Below, piece by piece: positions 51,548 through 59,847 of a stretch of DNA of 64,000 nt (the stretch's first letter is position 1; the number at the start of each line of letters is the position of its first letter). The DNA comes from CAJCJE01 sp963818685. Its GTDB lineage: Bacteria > Actinomycetota > Actinomycetes > Mycobacteriales > Pseudonocardiaceae. The notes beneath the pieces are model-generated. The model had not been told where the DNA came from. It saw nothing but the letters and a program-made list of their open reading frames with translations, and ran no database searches. The stretch is from positions 310,001-374,000 of the forward strand of contig CAWFTJ010000002.1 in assembly GCA_963818685.1 (NCBI GenBank), written 5' to 3'. A program made the position numbers and the translations under genes.

Positions 51548-51595
51548 CGTCCAGCCGAGAACTGACAATCTGGACACTCAGTTCTTGGCTGGACG
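51548..51595 (+). terminator. Long hairpin terminator after the low-complexity protein gene
   Basis: Two 18-base arms (51548-51565 and 51578-51595) pair fully except one G-U wobble, around a 12-base loop, starting 11 bases after the stop. No T-run follows, as is common in high-GC Actinobacteria. It could stop transcription from either side. Confidence 0.7.
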
Positions 51596-51736
51596 AACCT
51601 CACGGCCCGGCTGGTAGTCCGGGCGGTCGGCCACGCGGCCGGCTCGTTGTCCCGTGTTCGCGGGAAACCAGCTCAGCCAGGTTGCTTCGAGCTGCCTGGA
51701 GGTTTCTCGCACTCGTCGAGTTCCGCGACGACGACG

Positions 51737-52088
51737 GTGCGCGCCGCCCGCCACGTGTTCGGCAGCGAGCCGAACAACGCCGAACTGCTCGCCTTCGTCA
51801 CCGGTCGCGATTTCGATCAGCTGGCCCGCCGCGCCCATGCCGCCCCCGCCGTGCCGGACGATCACCGGGCCGCCCGACGGGTGAGTGCCAAACGCCTGGC
51901 CAGAGTGGCCGCCAAGGAACAACAGCAGGTCGGTGCCGGCACTACGGCACAACAGGCCCTCAAGGAGGACCTGATGAAGCGGCTGGCCCAGGCAAGGGGC
52001 CAGGCAGAAGGCGAGCAGGGAAGCCGACGCGGAGCATCGCAGGGCGGTGGCCCGCGCCAAGGCCAAGGCCAAACACCGAGGTCGCTGA
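51737..52088 (+). pseudogene. Unidentified basic helical protein, frameshifted in a G4 run
   Basis: From GTG 51737 one frame reads RAARHVFGSEPNNAELLAFV, AARRVSAKRLARVAAKEQQQ and EDLMKRLAQAR with strongly GC-rich third positions. After the four G at 51996-51999 the natural continuation is in the next frame, RQKASREADAEHRRAVARAK, ending KHRGR at a TGA (52086-52088). Dropping one G gives about 116 residues. I do not recognise the family. The start is uncertain. In the given sequence the first frame runs on without a stop into tmk. Confidence 0.45.
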
Positions 52089-52123
52089 ACCCGCGTGCGG
52101 TGCCACCCGGCAGGATGACCGGC

Positions 52124-52783
52124 ATGGGCCGACTCGTGGTTGTCGAAGGTCTCGACGGTGCCGGCAAGCGCACTCTCACCGAGGCGCTGTGCGCGGCCCT
52201 GGGGGCCAAGGGTGCCACCGTCGCCCGGCTCGCCTTCCCCCGCTACGAGGTCGACGTGCACGCCCAACTCGTCCGGGACGCCCTGCACGGCAGGCTCGGC
52301 GACCTGTCCGACTCCGTGCACGGCATGGCCGTCCTGTACGCGCTCGACCGGCTCGGCGCTCGCGAGCAGATCGCCGCCGAGACGGCCGAACACGACGTGC
52401 TGCTCATTGACAGGTACATCGCCTCCAATGCCGCGTACGGCGCCGCTCGGTTGCGCCAGGGCGCGGACGGCGAGTTCGTGCGCTGGGTCGCCGAGCTGGA
52501 GACCGGCCGGTTCGCGCTGCCAGTGCCCGACCTGCACCTGCTGCTGCGCGTCCCGGTCGCCGTGGCCGCCGAGCGCGCCGCCCGCAGGGAGGCCGCCGAC
52601 CCGGCCCGGCAGCGCGACCGGTTCGAGTCCGACGCCGACCTCCAGGTCCGCTGCGGCAGCGTCTACGACCGGCTCGCCGCCGACGGCTGGCTCGCGCCGT
52701 GGCAGGTGCTTGACGGCGCGAGCGGCACCGATGCCGAGCAACTAGCCGTTCGGCTGCTCGAACTACCTGCGCGCGCTCCGTAA
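52124..52783 (+). CDS. tmk: dTMP kinase
   Basis: A 219-residue P-loop kinase phosphorylating dTMP to dTDP. It has VVVEGLDGAGKRTLTEAL (Walker A, actinobacterial form with GAGKRT), RLAFPRYEVDVHAQLVRD, LLIDRYIASNAAYGAARL (the DRY-type motif) and a lid region with RAARREAADPARQRDRFE. ATG 52124 matches the family start; ATG 52115 is also in frame. ahcY, tmk, mtrA is the conserved order. Confidence 0.93.
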   Translation: MGRLVVVEGLDGAGKRTLTEALCAALGAKGATVARLAFPRYEVDVHAQLVRDALHGRLGDLSDSVHGMAVLYALDRLGAREQIAAETAEHDVLLIDRYIASNAAYGAARLRQGADGEFVRWVAELETGRFALPVPDLHLLLRVPVAVAAERAARREAADPARQRDRFESDADLQVRCGSVYDRLAADGWLAPWQVLDGASGTDAEQLAVRLLELPARAP

Positions 52784-52936
52784 CGTTGACACGGCGAAAA
52801 CCGGTCTAGGAACAGGTGGACGTGTTCCGCGGAGAGGTGGCGCGAGATGACCGAAAACGGGGTCGGAGCGGCCGAGCGTGCCGGAGATCACCGGGCCCCG
52901 CACGCGCGGGGCGCGGCTGGTGCGACGATATGGGGC

Positions 52937-53614
52937 ATGAAGGCACGCGTGCTGGTCGTGGACGACGACCCGGCTCTGGCGGAGATGTTGACGATCGTCC
53001 TGCGCGGCGAGGGTTTCGACACCGCGGTGATCGCCGACGGCTCACGGGTGATGCCGGCGTTGCGCGAGTTCAAACCCGACCTGGTGCTGCTGGACCTGAT
53101 GCTGCCCGGGATGAACGGCATCGACGTCTGTAGGGCGATCCGCGCCGAGTCCGGGGTACCGGTCGTCATGCTCACCGCCAAGACCGACACCGTGGACATC
53201 GTGCTGGGCCTTGAGTCCGGTGCAGATGACTACGTGGTCAAACCGTTCAAGCCCAAGGAGCTGGTGGCCAGGATCAGGGCCCGCCTCCGCCGCACCGAGG
53301 CCGAGCCGGCCGAGTCGCTGACCATCGGCGACCTGTCCATCGACGTGCCAGGCCACGAGGTGCTGCGCGAGGGCGTCGCCATCCAGCTCACCCCGCTCGA
53401 ATTCGACCTGCTGGTCGCGCTCGCGCGCAAGCCGCGCCAGGTGTTCACCCGCGAGGTGCTGCTCGAACAGGTCTGGGGCTACCGGCACGCGGCCGACACC
53501 CGCCTGGTCAACGTGCACGTTCAGCGGTTGCGGTCCAAGGTCGAGCGCGACCCGGAACACCCAGAGGTGGTGTTGACCGTGCGCGGGGTCGGGTACAAGG
53601 CCGGCCCGCCATGA
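52937..53614 (+). CDS. mtrA: Two-component response regulator MtrA
   Basis: A 225-residue OmpR/PhoB-type regulator, nearly identical by eye to mycobacterial MtrA. The receiver has VVDDD, the phospho-acceptor Asp53 in LLDLMLPGMNG, and KPFKPKELVARIRARLR; the winged helix has LTPLEFDLLVALARKPRQVF, EQVWGYRHAADTRLVNVHVQ and VRGVGYKAGPP. MtrA controls cell division and wall genes. ATG 52937 is used; ATG 52847 is also open. TTGACA at 52786 with TAGGAA 15 bases later is a weak promoter candidate. Confidence 0.96.
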   Translation: MKARVLVVDDDPALAEMLTIVLRGEGFDTAVIADGSRVMPALREFKPDLVLLDLMLPGMNGIDVCRAIRAESGVPVVMLTAKTDTVDIVLGLESGADDYVVKPFKPKELVARIRARLRRTEAEPAESLTIGDLSIDVPGHEVLREGVAIQLTPLEFDLLVALARKPRQVFTREVLLEQVWGYRHAADTRLVNVHVQRLRSKVERDPEHPEVVLTVRGVGYKAGPP

Positions 53615-53657
53615 TCGGCCCCGCCATGATCGGCACGGTGCTCGGGGGACGGCTCGG

Positions 53658-55505
53658 GTGAACCTGATCGGTCGGGCCGGGCGGTTCGTGGTCCGGCACG
53701 GTGGCCGGGCCGCGGCGGGGCTCCGTCGGCGGTGGACGGCATTCGGGGTGCTGTGGCGGCGATCGCTCCAGGTAAGGGTGGTCGTCTCCGCGCTGGCGCT
53801 GTCCTCGGCTGTGGTGTTCGTGCTCGGCATGGTGTTGCAGAACGAGATCACCGACCGGCTCCTCGCCGCGAAGATCGCGGCCGCCCAGTCGCAGACGCAG
53901 ACCGCGCAGCAGACCGCGTCGAGCGTGCTGCGCGGCGTCAGCGCGGTCACCGACGACCTCCAGGCCAGGATGGCGAACGCGCTGAGCAGCCTGACCAACT
54001 CGGCCAGCGCGCCGCAGCAGGAGGCCAGCTCGGCGGCTGGCGGGTTCGTGCCGGTGCTCGCCGACGAGCAGACCGACCAGCGGCCGGACCAGGTCACCTC
54101 CTCCGGCCCGTTCAGCGATGTGCCGCTCGCGTTACGGCAGGTCGTCGCGGGCGGCCGCACCGAGTACCAGATCACCACGGTCCCCGGCAGCGGCGGCCCG
54201 ACCACCTATCTCGTGGTCGGCACGCCCATCACCGCGGCGGGCCAGCCGATCCAGCTCTACCTGCTGTTCCCGCTCGCCGCCGAACAGCAGACCATCTCGG
54301 TCGTCCAGGACACGCTCGTGGTCGGCGGCATCGCGCTGGTGCTGCTGCTCGCCAGCGTCACCTATCTGGTGATCCGGCAGGTCGTCCGCCCGGTCCGGCA
54401 GGCGGCCGAGGTCGCGGAACGCTTCGCAGAGGGCCACCTCGACGACCGGATGCGGGTCATCGGTGAGGACGACGTCGCCCGGCTCGCCGAGTCCTACAAC
54501 CAGATGGCCGAGAGCATCCAGGACCAGATCAACCAGCTGGAGGAGTTCGGCCAGTTGCAGCGCAGGTTCTCCTCGGACGTCTCGCACGAGTTGCGCACCC
54601 CGCTGACCACCGTGCGGATGGCCGCCGACGTGCTGCACGCGTCCCGCGAACAGTTCCCGGCCGGCCTTGCCCGCTCCACCGAACTGCTCGTCGACGAACT
54701 CGACAGGTTCGAGGCGCTGCTCGGCGACCTGCTGGAGATCAGCAAGCTCGACGCGGGCGTCGAGGAACTCGCCTCCGAGGTCGTCGACGTCACCGGCATC
54801 GCGCGCAGCGCCATCGCGTCCGTGCAGGGCATCGTCGGCGGCACCACCACCGTCATCGAACTGCACGTGCCCGAGGCTGGCGCGCCCGACGCCACCGCGG
54901 AGGTCGACGCGCGCCGCGTCGAACGCATCCTGCGCAACCTGCTCGGCAACGCCATCGACCACGGCGAGGGCCTGCCGGTGCGGATCACCGTCGCGGGTGA
55001 CGAGGACGCGGTCGCGATCACCGTCCGGGACTACGGTGTCGGCCTGCGCCCCGGTGAACACGACCTGGTGTTCAACCGGTTCTGGCGCGCCGACCCGTCC
55101 CGCAACCGCCGCACCGGCGGCACCGGTCTCGGCCTGGCCATCAGCCTTGAGGACGCGCGGCTGCACGGCGGCTGGCTGGACGCCTGGGGCGAACCCGGCC
55201 AGGGCGCTTCGTTCCGGCTGACCCTGCCGCGCCGACCCAACACCGAGCTGACCGAGAGTCCGCTACCACTGGTCCCGCCCGACGTGGAACAGCAGCCGCC
55301 AACCGAACCCGACCTGCCAACGGTGGCGGCCGGCACGACCGCGACCGGCGTCGTCGTTCCCGCCCTGGTGACGCCGACCGCCGAGGTGTACGCGGTGCCA
55401 CCGGTTCCAGAGGCGCCGCAACCGGACAGTTGGCTCTCCGCCGAGGATTCCGACTCCACTCCCGGCCTGAGCGTGCCCGTCGCACGCACCGAGGACCGAC
55501 ACTGA
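53658..55505 (+). CDS. mtrB: Two-component sensor histidine kinase MtrB
   Basis: A 615-residue membrane kinase. First helix about 39-60, an extracytoplasmic sensor of about 155 residues, second helix about 216-238, HAMP (about 240-292), the dimerisation/phospho-acceptor helix with His310 in SSDVSHELRTPLTT, and an ATPase domain with NLLGNAIDHGEGLP, VRDYGVGL and GGTGLGLAISLEDARLHGG. A Pro/Glu-rich C-terminal extension of about 80 residues follows. GTG start 43 bases after mtrA; lpqB begins one base after its stop. Confidence 0.96.
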   Translation: MNLIGRAGRFVVRHGGRAAAGLRRRWTAFGVLWRRSLQVRVVVSALALSSAVVFVLGMVLQNEITDRLLAAKIAAAQSQTQTAQQTASSVLRGVSAVTDDLQARMANALSSLTNSASAPQQEASSAAGGFVPVLADEQTDQRPDQVTSSGPFSDVPLALRQVVAGGRTEYQITTVPGSGGPTTYLVVGTPITAAGQPIQLYLLFPLAAEQQTISVVQDTLVVGGIALVLLLASVTYLVIRQVVRPVRQAAEVAERFAEGHLDDRMRVIGEDDVARLAESYNQMAESIQDQINQLEEFGQLQRRFSSDVSHELRTPLTTVRMAADVLHASREQFPAGLARSTELLVDELDRFEALLGDLLEISKLDAGVEELASEVVDVTGIARSAIASVQGIVGGTTTVIELHVPEAGAPDATAEVDARRVERILRNLLGNAIDHGEGLPVRITVAGDEDAVAITVRDYGVGLRPGEHDLVFNRFWRADPSRNRRTGGTGLGLAISLEDARLHGGWLDAWGEPGQGASFRLTLPRRPNTELTESPLPLVPPDVEQQPPTEPDLPTVAAGTTATGVVVPALVTPTAEVYAVPPVPEAPQPDSWLSAEDSDSTPGLSVPVARTEDRH

Positions 55506-55506
55506 C

Positions 55507-57252
55507 ATGACGCGCCGACTTGTCACACTCGTCGCAGCAGCCGCCGTCCTCCTCGCTGGCTGCGCGAACATCCCGACCCAGACCGAGCCAGTCCCCCTGG
55601 ACATCGGCGGCGGCCAGGGTGCCGAGGCACCGGTCCAGCAGCCGCCGAAGAACGCGACACCGGCCGACATCGTCCAGGACTGGATCCGGTACGGCGGCAA
55701 CCCGGTCGGCAAGCACGCCGCCGCCCGCGCCTACCTGGCAGACTCGGCCAAGAACAGCTGGAACGACAATGCCTCGCTGACCATCGTCGCCGATAACCCG
55801 GTGATCACCGAGCCTGCGCCCAGCCCGCCCGGCGCGCCGGCCAACGAGCGCACGGTCACCCTCACCGCGACCACGGTCGGCGAACTCGGCGCGGACAACG
55901 CGTTCCAGCCCGAGTCCAACAAGCTGGTCCGGTCGATCACCGTGCAGAAGCAGGCCGATGGCGAGTGGCGCATCGTGCAGGCCCCGGACGGCGTGGTGAT
56001 CACCCAGAGCGGGTTCGTCGCCTACTACCGCCCGGTCAAGGTCTACTTCTTCGACCCCGGCTTCAGCACCCTCGTGCCCGACCTGCGCTACATCGCCAAC
56101 GACCCGCAGGCCGACCAGCCGGCGCGGGTCATCGACGAACTGCTCTCCGGCCCGTCCGACGCCATGGCCAATGCGGTGCGCAGCGCGATCCCGTCCCAGG
56201 TCGCCACCAAGACCGCGCCGGCTGAACAGCCGGACGGCGCCATCCAGGTGAACCTGGATCGCCTGCCAGACGAGTCCGAGCACACCAAGCAGCTGATCAC
56301 CGCGCAGATCGTGCAGTCGCTGCACCAGATCAGCGCCAGTCCGGTGCTGATCCAGTCCGAAGGCACCGCGCTCTGGGCCGAACACCCCGAATGGGTGGTT
56401 GGTGAGCTGCCCTCCTACAACGCGACGACCACGCCCAACGCCGGCCAACCCGGCCTGGCCGCCAGCCACGGCAAACTGTTCTCGCTCAAGGACGGCAGCG
56501 CGGTTCCCGGCGACGCGGGCAACGGCAACTACGAGGTCGTCACCGGCGCGCAGAGCGAGGACGGCACCGAGTTGGCGCTGGTCTGCGACGGTCCCAACGA
56601 CGCGGTCCAACTCCGCGTCGGCTCCTACGGCAAGCTCGATCCCACGGTCCAACTCCAGGCCGGCACGCTGACCCGACCCACCTGGGCACCGAGCGACTCC
56701 GGCGACGAGGCCAGCAAGGAGGTCTGGACCGTCGCCGACGGCCAGTTCGTGGACCGGATACTCAACACCCAGCAGGGCACCTGGGTCGCCACGAACGTGG
56801 ATGCCACCGCGCTGAGCACGTTCGGCCAGATCACCAGCCTGCGCCTGTCCCGCGACGGCACCCGCGTCGCCGCCATCGCAGGTGGCCACCTGCTGGTCGG
56901 CGCGGTCGTCACCGACCAGCAGGGCCAGGTGTCGATCAAGCAGGTCACCCAGTTGCAGGCGCTCAACATCACCAGCGCGGTCGACGTCGACTGGCTCGAC
57001 CAGACCACCCTGGCCGTCGCCACCAGCCAGCCGGGGCTACCGGTGTTCAGCGCCTCAGTGGACGGCCTGACCCTGACCAAGTACGCGGCCAACCTGACCG
57101 TCCCGACCGCGATCACCGCGGCCGAGGCGCGGCCCGTGCTGGTCGCCGACTCGGCCGGCATCTGGATGACCTCGGACAGCGCGGACCTGTGGCAGGTCAT
57201 GGCCGTACCGCACGATCCGGGGCCGCCCGCCATCCCGTTCTACCCCGGCTGA
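55507..57252 (+). CDS. lpqB: Lipoprotein LpqB
   Basis: A 581-residue lipoprotein that works with MtrB in the MtrAB-LpqB system. The signal peptide ends in the lipobox LLAGC with the lipidated Cys at 19. A GerMN-type domain lies at about 190-310, followed by a beta-propeller-like Gmad1 region (about 320-575). It starts one base after the mtrB stop, so the three genes form one operon. Confidence 0.95.
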   Translation: MTRRLVTLVAAAAVLLAGCANIPTQTEPVPLDIGGGQGAEAPVQQPPKNATPADIVQDWIRYGGNPVGKHAAARAYLADSAKNSWNDNASLTIVADNPVITEPAPSPPGAPANERTVTLTATTVGELGADNAFQPESNKLVRSITVQKQADGEWRIVQAPDGVVITQSGFVAYYRPVKVYFFDPGFSTLVPDLRYIANDPQADQPARVIDELLSGPSDAMANAVRSAIPSQVATKTAPAEQPDGAIQVNLDRLPDESEHTKQLITAQIVQSLHQISASPVLIQSEGTALWAEHPEWVVGELPSYNATTTPNAGQPGLAASHGKLFSLKDGSAVPGDAGNGNYEVVTGAQSEDGTELALVCDGPNDAVQLRVGSYGKLDPTVQLQAGTLTRPTWAPSDSGDEASKEVWTVADGQFVDRILNTQQGTWVATNVDATALSTFGQITSLRLSRDGTRVAAIAGGHLLVGAVVTDQQGQVSIKQVTQLQALNITSAVDVDWLDQTTLAVATSQPGLPVFSASVDGLTLTKYAANLTVPTAITAAEARPVLVADSAGIWMTSDSADLWQVMAVPHDPGPPAIPFYPG

Positions 57253-57261
57253 GCTACCCCA

Positions 57262-57279
57262 GCTGAGAACCTTCTCAGC
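57262..57279. promoter_or_regulatory. Perfect 18-bp palindrome between lpqB and the ComF-like gene
   Basis: GCTGAGAA-CC-TTCTCAGC lies 9 bases after the lpqB stop and 40 before the next start. Either a weak terminator stem or an operator; no partner can be named. Confidence 0.45.
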
Positions 57280-57319
57280 AAGATCGGAAACTGTCGGTCG
57301 CCTCTGTCAGTGTGGCCGC

Positions 57320-58009
57320 ATGACCAACACAACCCTGTTGACCAGGCCCTTCATCACCCTCGCCGACCTGCTCCTCCCACTGCGCTGTGCCGGCTGCGAG
57401 GCCCGCGGCGTCGCCCTGTGTCCGTCCTGCTGGCAGTCGATCAATCCTGGCGACGCCCCGCCAAGACCACACGGGCGTCCATCGCCCGCCCCGATCTACT
57501 CGGTCGCCGAATACCAGGGCCGGGCCAGAGCCGTCCTGCTCGCCTACAAGGAACGCGACCGCCGCGACCTCGCCGTCCCGCTCGGCAGGCTCCTGGCCGG
57601 CGCACTTCTCCGCATCCCCGGCATCTCGCCCGCGCGGGACGGCACCTGGTGGCTGGTGCCCGCACCCTCCCGCGCTCGCGCCGCCCGCCGCAGAGGCGGT
57701 TCACACCTGCTCCGGCTCGCTCGCGCCACCGCCGACGCGCTCGCCCGGTCCGGCCATCCCGTCGGGGTGGCGCCCGCGCTGCGGTTCGGCGCGGGCGTCC
57801 GTGACTCGGTCGGCCTCGACCGCGCGGCCCGCGCCGCGAATCTGGCCGGACGGGTGCGGTTCCGAGAGTCGGCGGCGCCGCCAATCGGAACACCGGTCGT
57901 CCTGCTCGACGACGTGGTCACCACCGGAGCCACCGCCGCGGCCTGCGTACGCGAACTGCGCAGCGCCGCTCGACCGGCCACCGCGGTGCTCACATTCGCC
58001 TCGGCCTGA
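57320..58009 (+). CDS. ComF-like phosphoribosyltransferase domain protein (Rv3242c-like)
   Basis: A 229-residue ComF family protein. The N-terminal zinc-finger-like segment (LRCAGCEARGVALCPSCW, two CxxC pairs) is followed by a phosphoribosyltransferase fold with the PRPP loop VVLLDDVVTTGATAAACV and VPAPSRARAARRRGGSHLLR. Related proteins act in DNA uptake in Gram-positives; the role in this lineage is unknown. Its position between lpqB and hpf matches Rv3242c. Confidence 0.9.
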   Translation: MTNTTLLTRPFITLADLLLPLRCAGCEARGVALCPSCWQSINPGDAPPRPHGRPSPAPIYSVAEYQGRARAVLLAYKERDRRDLAVPLGRLLAGALLRIPGISPARDGTWWLVPAPSRARAARRRGGSHLLRLARATADALARSGHPVGVAPALRFGAGVRDSVGLDRAARAANLAGRVRFRESAAPPIGTPVVLLDDVVTTGATAAACVRELRSAARPATAVLTFASA

Positions 58010-58647
58010 TTTTCACCCTCAGGTTTCGCTTGGTCCCAGACCGGGAACCGCCCTTGTAGCCGCATATCGGCAGTGGCTGCTGGTTTCCACTCAGTGGCCG
58101 AGGACAACTCGATATCTCCCACATTCTGGAAAGGTGGGCGACTACTTTTTGTCACCCGAAAGTGTGAGGTCACAAGATCGAGATCGGCTTCGTCCCGAGC
58201 GGTTTTTCCCGGCTCGACCAGCAGGGGAACCTGACGGGTTGAAGCCGCGTTGATCAGATATGGGCTTGTCAGCGGGTTGGCGCAGGACATCGCACTCTTG
58301 GGTGTGTGCCCAGCGTGAGCGTGTTGATCGGGTAGCTCCGGTGATCGTCGAACAGGGCCCTTGCGTCGGATTTGTCGCAAGATCGGCTCTCGGTCGGTCG
58401 CGCAGCGTGATCGGCCAGATTCGCGCCATTTCCCCCGACACGGGGACTGTTGTTCAAGCTCAGAGCGGGCTAACGTGCTCCGCTATCAGCCGTCCCGGCA
58501 TAACGGGAAGGAGGCGACAAGCCCATGCTCCTGGCGCCGGCGCGAGCCCACGGCAACGAGCCAAGATCGTTCGCTGATTCTCTGGGTTAGCGCGGTTTCC
58601 TTTGGCGCCATCGCCAGCAAGCTCGCAATCCGCGAGGGAGGTCGTGT
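58010..58647. other. 638-base region without a convincing conserved gene, upstream of hpf
   Basis: Third-position composition and translations in all frames look random. Two items stand out. GGAAC (58226-58230), 18 bases, GTT (58249-58251) fits an ECF-type promoter such as SigR/SigH, but lies about 400 bases before hpf. A short open frame with a strong ribosome site lies at 58525-58590. A TCCCG/CGGGA hairpin overlaps the area just before that site. Confidence 0.5.
58525..58590 (+). CDS. Possible 21-residue leader peptide before hpf
   Basis: ATG 58525 is preceded by AAGGAGG at 10 bases, the best ribosome site in the whole region. The peptide is MLLAPARAHGNEPRSFADSL plus Gly, then TAG, ending 57 bases before the hpf start. 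It is too short to judge by composition and could be a chance frame. Confidence 0.3.
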   Translation: MLLAPARAHGNEPRSFADSLG

Positions 58648-59331
58648 ATGGACATCGTCGTGAAGGGCCGTAACGTCGAGGTGCCCGACCATTACCGGGT
58701 GCATGTCTCGGAGAAACTGAGCCGCCTTGAGCGTTACGACAGGAAGATCGTTCGTTTCGACGTAGAGCTTTTCCACGAGCCGAATCGCCGGCAGCACAAG
58801 AACTGCCAACGTGTCGAGATCACCACCCAGGTCCGCGGCCAGGTCATTTGTGCCGCCGCCTGCGCCGGTGACTTCTACGGTGCCCTTGACTCCGCGACGA
58901 ACAAGCTGGAGAGCAGACTGCGGCGGATCCACGACCGCCGTCGGGTGCACTACGGCCGGCGCAGCCCGGCCTCGGTCGGCCAGGCAGTCAGTGCCGCGAC
59001 GCCGATCATTCGCAGAGCCGAATCCGCGGGCCAGCCCGAGCTCGCGCCCACCGCGTTGCTGGAGGCGGCAACCGATGAGGTAACGGATGGCTACCGCCAC
59101 GAACCGAGCATTCCGGAACAGCGCTGGACCGACGACCTCGATGACTACCAGCCTGGCCGCGTCGTGGCCGAGAAGAAGAATTCGAGCCAGCCCATGAGCG
59201 TGGAATCCGCGCTCTCCGAGATGGAACTCGTGGGGCACGATTTCTATCTCTTCACCGACGCCGACAACGGCCTGCCCAGTGTCGTCTACCGCCGCAAAGG
59301 CTTCCATTACGGCGTCGTCCGACTGACCTGA
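58648..59331 (+). CDS. hpf: Ribosome hibernation-promoting factor, long form
   Basis: A 227-residue long HPF (S30AE family) that inactivates and dimerises ribosomes in stationary phase or stress. The N-terminal domain (about 1-100: MDIVVKGRNVEVPDHYRVHV, ALDSATNKLESRLRRIHDRR) binds the decoding site; a variable linker and the C-terminal dimerisation domain (EMELVGHDFYLFTDADNGLP, VVYRRKGFHYGVVRL) follow. GGGAGG lies before the ATG. Located just before the ESX-like genes and secA; Rv3241c in M. tuberculosis. Confidence 0.95.
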   Translation: MDIVVKGRNVEVPDHYRVHVSEKLSRLERYDRKIVRFDVELFHEPNRRQHKNCQRVEITTQVRGQVICAAACAGDFYGALDSATNKLESRLRRIHDRRRVHYGRRSPASVGQAVSAATPIIRRAESAGQPELAPTALLEAATDEVTDGYRHEPSIPEQRWTDDLDDYQPGRVVAEKKNSSQPMSVESALSEMELVGHDFYLFTDADNGLPSVVYRRKGFHYGVVRLT

Positions 59332-59356
59332 CCTCTCACCGGAAACCGAGACCGCG

Positions 59357-59388
59357 GAGGGCCCCTCACCACGCGGCGAGGGGCCCTC
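59357..59388 (+). terminator. Terminator hairpin after hpf
   Basis: Perfect 11-bp stem GAGGGCCCCTC / GAGGGGCCCTC with a 10-base loop, starting 25 bases after the hpf stop. Very GC-rich, no T-run, typical of Actinobacteria. Confidence 0.75.
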
Positions 59389-59430
59389 GCACATGTCGCT
59401 GGCAATCGCCTGTGACCACGCGTATTCGGC

Positions 59431-59459
59431 TTGTCACTCCCCGCTGGCATAGCTATTCA
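59431..59459 (+). promoter_or_regulatory. Candidate promoter of the ESX-associated pair
   Basis: TTGTCA (59431-59436), a 17-base spacer and TATTCA (59454-59459) lie 29 bases before the ATG at 59489, which also has GGGGAGGGG upstream. Confidence 0.55.
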
Positions 59460-59488
59460 GCACCAGGCACCAGGGGAGGGGACCAATC

Positions 59489-59847
59489 ATGACCGCAGGC
59501 GGCTTCGCCGTGACCGCCACCGATTTCGCGGCCGAATCACCCGAATTCACCGCGGCCGGCACCGACCTCGCCGACGCGACCAAGAAAGCGTCATCGACCC
59601 ATGACGGGCTCGGCGCGTTCTGGGGCACGACCGCGCACGGTCCAGATTTCGGCAAGCAGTACCAGCAGTACGCGACGAAAGTGCTCGCCCTCGCGCAAGG
59701 CTGCGGACTCGCACGACAGGGGATCGGCGACGGCCTGCAGGAGATGGGCAAGCAGTACGGCGTGACCGAAGCGCAGATCACGCGGCACTTCAGGGCACTC
59801 TCGGCGAGATCGACGCGCCCAAGGAAAAGGGCGAGGGTGCCAGCTGA
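59489..59847 (+). pseudogene. EspC/WXG100-like ESX-associated protein, frameshifted
   Basis: A helical-hairpin protein of about 119 residues once repaired. The first frame gives GGFAVTATDFAAESPEFTAA, a turn with GAFWGTTAHG (WxG-like) and FGKQYQQYATKVLALAQGC, as in EspC/WXG100-type type VII secretion partners. After ITRHF (about 59790) the natural end GTLGEIDAPKEKGEGAS is in another frame, stopping at 59845-59847; one base is missing near 59791-59794. The stop overlaps the next ATG (TGATG). In the sequence as given, the unshifted frame ends at 59908. Confidence 0.65.

Noticed and set aside
51578..51730. Small minus-strand frame ending REVRPAKN inside the terminator stem
   Set aside because: It shows no start with a ribosome site or family match, and the plus strand shows better coding periodicity further on.
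58260..58577. 105-codon frame in the gap before hpf
   Set aside because: No ribosome site, random-looking composition and no motif.
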